Positions 5,337 to 6,749 of a stretch of 6,749 nt of DNA are shown in pieces; position 1 is the stretch's first letter; each line of letters starts with the position of its first letter. The stretch is taken from contig CACXFD010000069.1 in assembly GCA_902766845.1 (NCBI GenBank), positions 1-6,749 on the forward strand. Reading direction: 5' to 3'. This stretch comes from an uncultured Lachnospiraceae bacterium (GTDB lineage Bacteria > Bacillota > Clostridia > Lachnospirales > Lachnospiraceae). The notes beneath the pieces were generated by a model, which was given only the letters and a program-made list of their open reading frames with translations, was not told the DNA's origin and searched no databases. The position numbers were made by a program, and so were the translations under genes.

Positions 5337-6749
5337 ATGGAGAAGAAAAAGAATCGTCTCGGCATCATCCAGCAGGTCACGATCCTGTTCGTGATCGGGA
5401 TCCTGGTGTCCGGCGTCCTGACCTACGCGGTCCAGCGCCGGCTGTCGGAGCAGGCCGTCATCGATCAGACGGAGCAGATGGGCCGCCAGACGGCCGGCGA
5501 GGTGCGGGATTCGATCCGCGAGTTCCCGGCCTCGGACTGGCTGCTCCGCTACTGGACGGATCACGCCGATGACCTGAGCATCGAATACGATAAGGAATTC
5601 ACGGACGCCACGGTCACGGAAATGAAGTGCCGGATCCTGACGATCAACCATCCGAACACCCAGCTGCGGTACGTCACGGAGAAGGAGCTGGAGACCTGGT
5701 CCGAGCACGACCGGCAGTGGTACGCGGAGATCGCCTATTCCTGGCTGATCACGCGCATCAACCATATCAAACGCAACTATCAGATCAGCTTCCTGTTCGG
5801 CGTCGTGACGCAAGAGCCGTACACCGAGCAGCTCTTCCTGTTCAGCGCGGCGGATGAGGGCGCGACGCGCGGCCGCCATTACGAGGACGTCTATCCGCTC
5901 GGGACCACGGTCACCGTGGATGAGAGCCTGCAGGAAGCCATGCGCAGCGCGGTCCGGCAGGATTCGCACCTGGCCGACGCCGGCAATTACGCGGACTGTT
6001 ATGAGTACATGTGCAGCCTGGACGGGGACCGGCATCTGCTGATCGGCATGACCTATGACCTGACGACGCTCCGGGCAAACGTATCGGCCCAGACCGGACG
6101 CGGCACGCGCTTCGCGATGCTGTGCCAGCTCGCCCTGTCTGCGATCTGCCTGCTCCTGATCTATTTCTACGTGCTTCGGCCGCTCAAACGCGTCGAGTAC
6201 AACATCCGCCAGTACCAGCAGACCAAGGACAGCGCGGCCGTTGCGGAAGACCTGGCGCAGGTCCATCCGTCGAACGAGATCGGCCAGCTGTCGGAGGATA
6301 TCGTGAGCCTGACGCGCGAGATCGATGACCATGTCGCGCGGATCGGCGCCATCACGGCGGAGCGCGAGAGGATCAGCACGGAACTGGAGCTGGCCTCGGC
6401 CATCCAGGAATCGATGCTCCCGAACGTCTTTCCGGCATTTCCGGACCGCCGTGAATTCGAAGTGTACGCGATGATGGATCCGGCCAAGGAGGTCGGCGGG
6501 GATTTCTATGACTTCTTCCTGATCGATGACGATCATCTGTGCCTGACCATCGCGGACGTGTCCGGCAAGGGCGTGCCGGCCTCGCTGTTCATGATGGCGG
6601 CCAAGATCCATCTCGCGAACTACGCGAAGACCGGCCATTCACCGGCACAGATCCTGCAGAGCGCGAACGAGGCGATCTGCGCCAACAATAAGATGGAGAT
6701 GTTCGTCACGGTCTGGATCGGGATCCTCGAGATCTCCACGGGACGGCTC
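5337..6749 (+). CDS. Membrane sensor with HAMP and SpoIIE/RsbU-type PP2C phosphatase domain, 3'-partial
   Basis: The frame stays open for 471 codons to the right edge. Members of this family sense a signal outside the membrane and dephosphorylate serine or threonine on anti-anti-sigma (STAS) partners. Layout: membrane helix 1 at about 9-31; an extracytoplasmic region of about 225 residues (32-258) with no family I can name; membrane helix 2 at about 259-279; HAMP at about 280-335, with RPLKRVE after the helix and NEIGQLSED (313-321); a coiled linker with ELELASAIQESMLP (349-362), typical just before these phosphatases; then the SpoIIE domain with KEVGGDFYDF (384-393; Asp389 a metal ligand), IADVSGKGVPASLF (405-418; Asp407 a metal ligand) and MFVTVWIG (455-462). 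The last part, with the usual GH and DG motifs, lies outside. No anti-sigma kinase or STAS partner is visible. A frame of 456 codons on the - strand over 5268-6638 is a shadow. Confidence 0.92.
   Translation, partial: MEKKKNRLGIIQQVTILFVIGILVSGVLTYAVQRRLSEQAVIDQTEQMGRQTAGEVRDSIREFPASDWLLRYWTDHADDLSIEYDKEFTDATVTEMKCRILTINHPNTQLRYVTEKELETWSEHDRQWYAEIAYSWLITRINHIKRNYQISFLFGVVTQEPYTEQLFLFSAADEGATRGRHYEDVYPLGTTVTVDESLQEAMRSAVRQDSHLADAGNYADCYEYMCSLDGDRHLLIGMTYDLTTLRANVSAQTGRGTRFAMLCQLALSAICLLLIYFYVLRPLKRVEYNIRQYQQTKDSAAVAEDLAQVHPSNEIGQLSEDIVSLTREIDDHVARIGAITAERERISTELELASAIQESMLPNVFPAFPDRREFEVYAMMDPAKEVGGDFYDFFLIDDDHLCLTIADVSGKGVPASLFMMAAKIHLANYAKTGHSPAQILQSANEAICANNKMEMFVTVWIGILEISTGRL

Noticed and set aside
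5268..6638. Open frame of 456 codons on the - strand
   Set aside because: It lies opposite the phosphatase gene, whose + strand frame has HAMP and SpoIIE motifs; the - strand product is Arg/Asp/His-rich with no domain, as expected from GC-rich codon shadows.

Overview
The window looks like a GC-rich chromosome of a Gram-positive anaerobe, probably of the Clostridia. The basis is strongly GC-biased third codon positions, clear GGAGG-type ribosome binding sites, N-terminal zinc-ribbon plus single-membrane-helix proteins, a RsbU/SpoIIE-type membrane phosphatase and a hairpin-plus-T-run terminator. This placement is inferred from style; no marker gene is present. All seven complete stop codons seen are TGA, and tryptophan is TGG throughout, so the code is standard. 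Every gene is on the + strand.

Region 1 (1-1979) is a lipid or acyl-activation block. It holds the C-terminal part of an AMP-forming acyl ligase (open at the left edge), a small and atypical acyl carrier protein, and an acyl-ACP thioesterase whose start lies 3 nt after the carrier stop. The likely job is to activate a carboxylic acid, load it on the dedicated carrier and release it from that carrier. The substrate cannot be read from the sequence.

Region 2 (2127-4177) holds three consecutive genes for small single-pass membrane proteins of unknown function. The first two have an N-terminal four-cysteine zinc ribbon, a membrane helix and an extracytoplasmic helical domain. The third has a similar membrane helix and helical tail but no zinc ribbon, and overlaps the second by ATGA. 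This trio is the least explained part of the window. A strong intrinsic terminator at about 4216-4251 ends the block.

Region 3 (4248-6749) starts with a good sigma-A type promoter whose -35 box sits inside the T-run of that terminator. It drives a ketopantoate reductase family gene (panE-like) and, 26 nt downstream, a two-helix membrane sensor with HAMP and a SpoIIE/PP2C phosphatase domain that runs off the right edge. The phosphatase is the last gene and is open at its 3' end.

No RNA genes, CRISPR arrays, insertion sequences, att sites or origins were seen. Long reading frames on the - strand are shadows of the high GC content.
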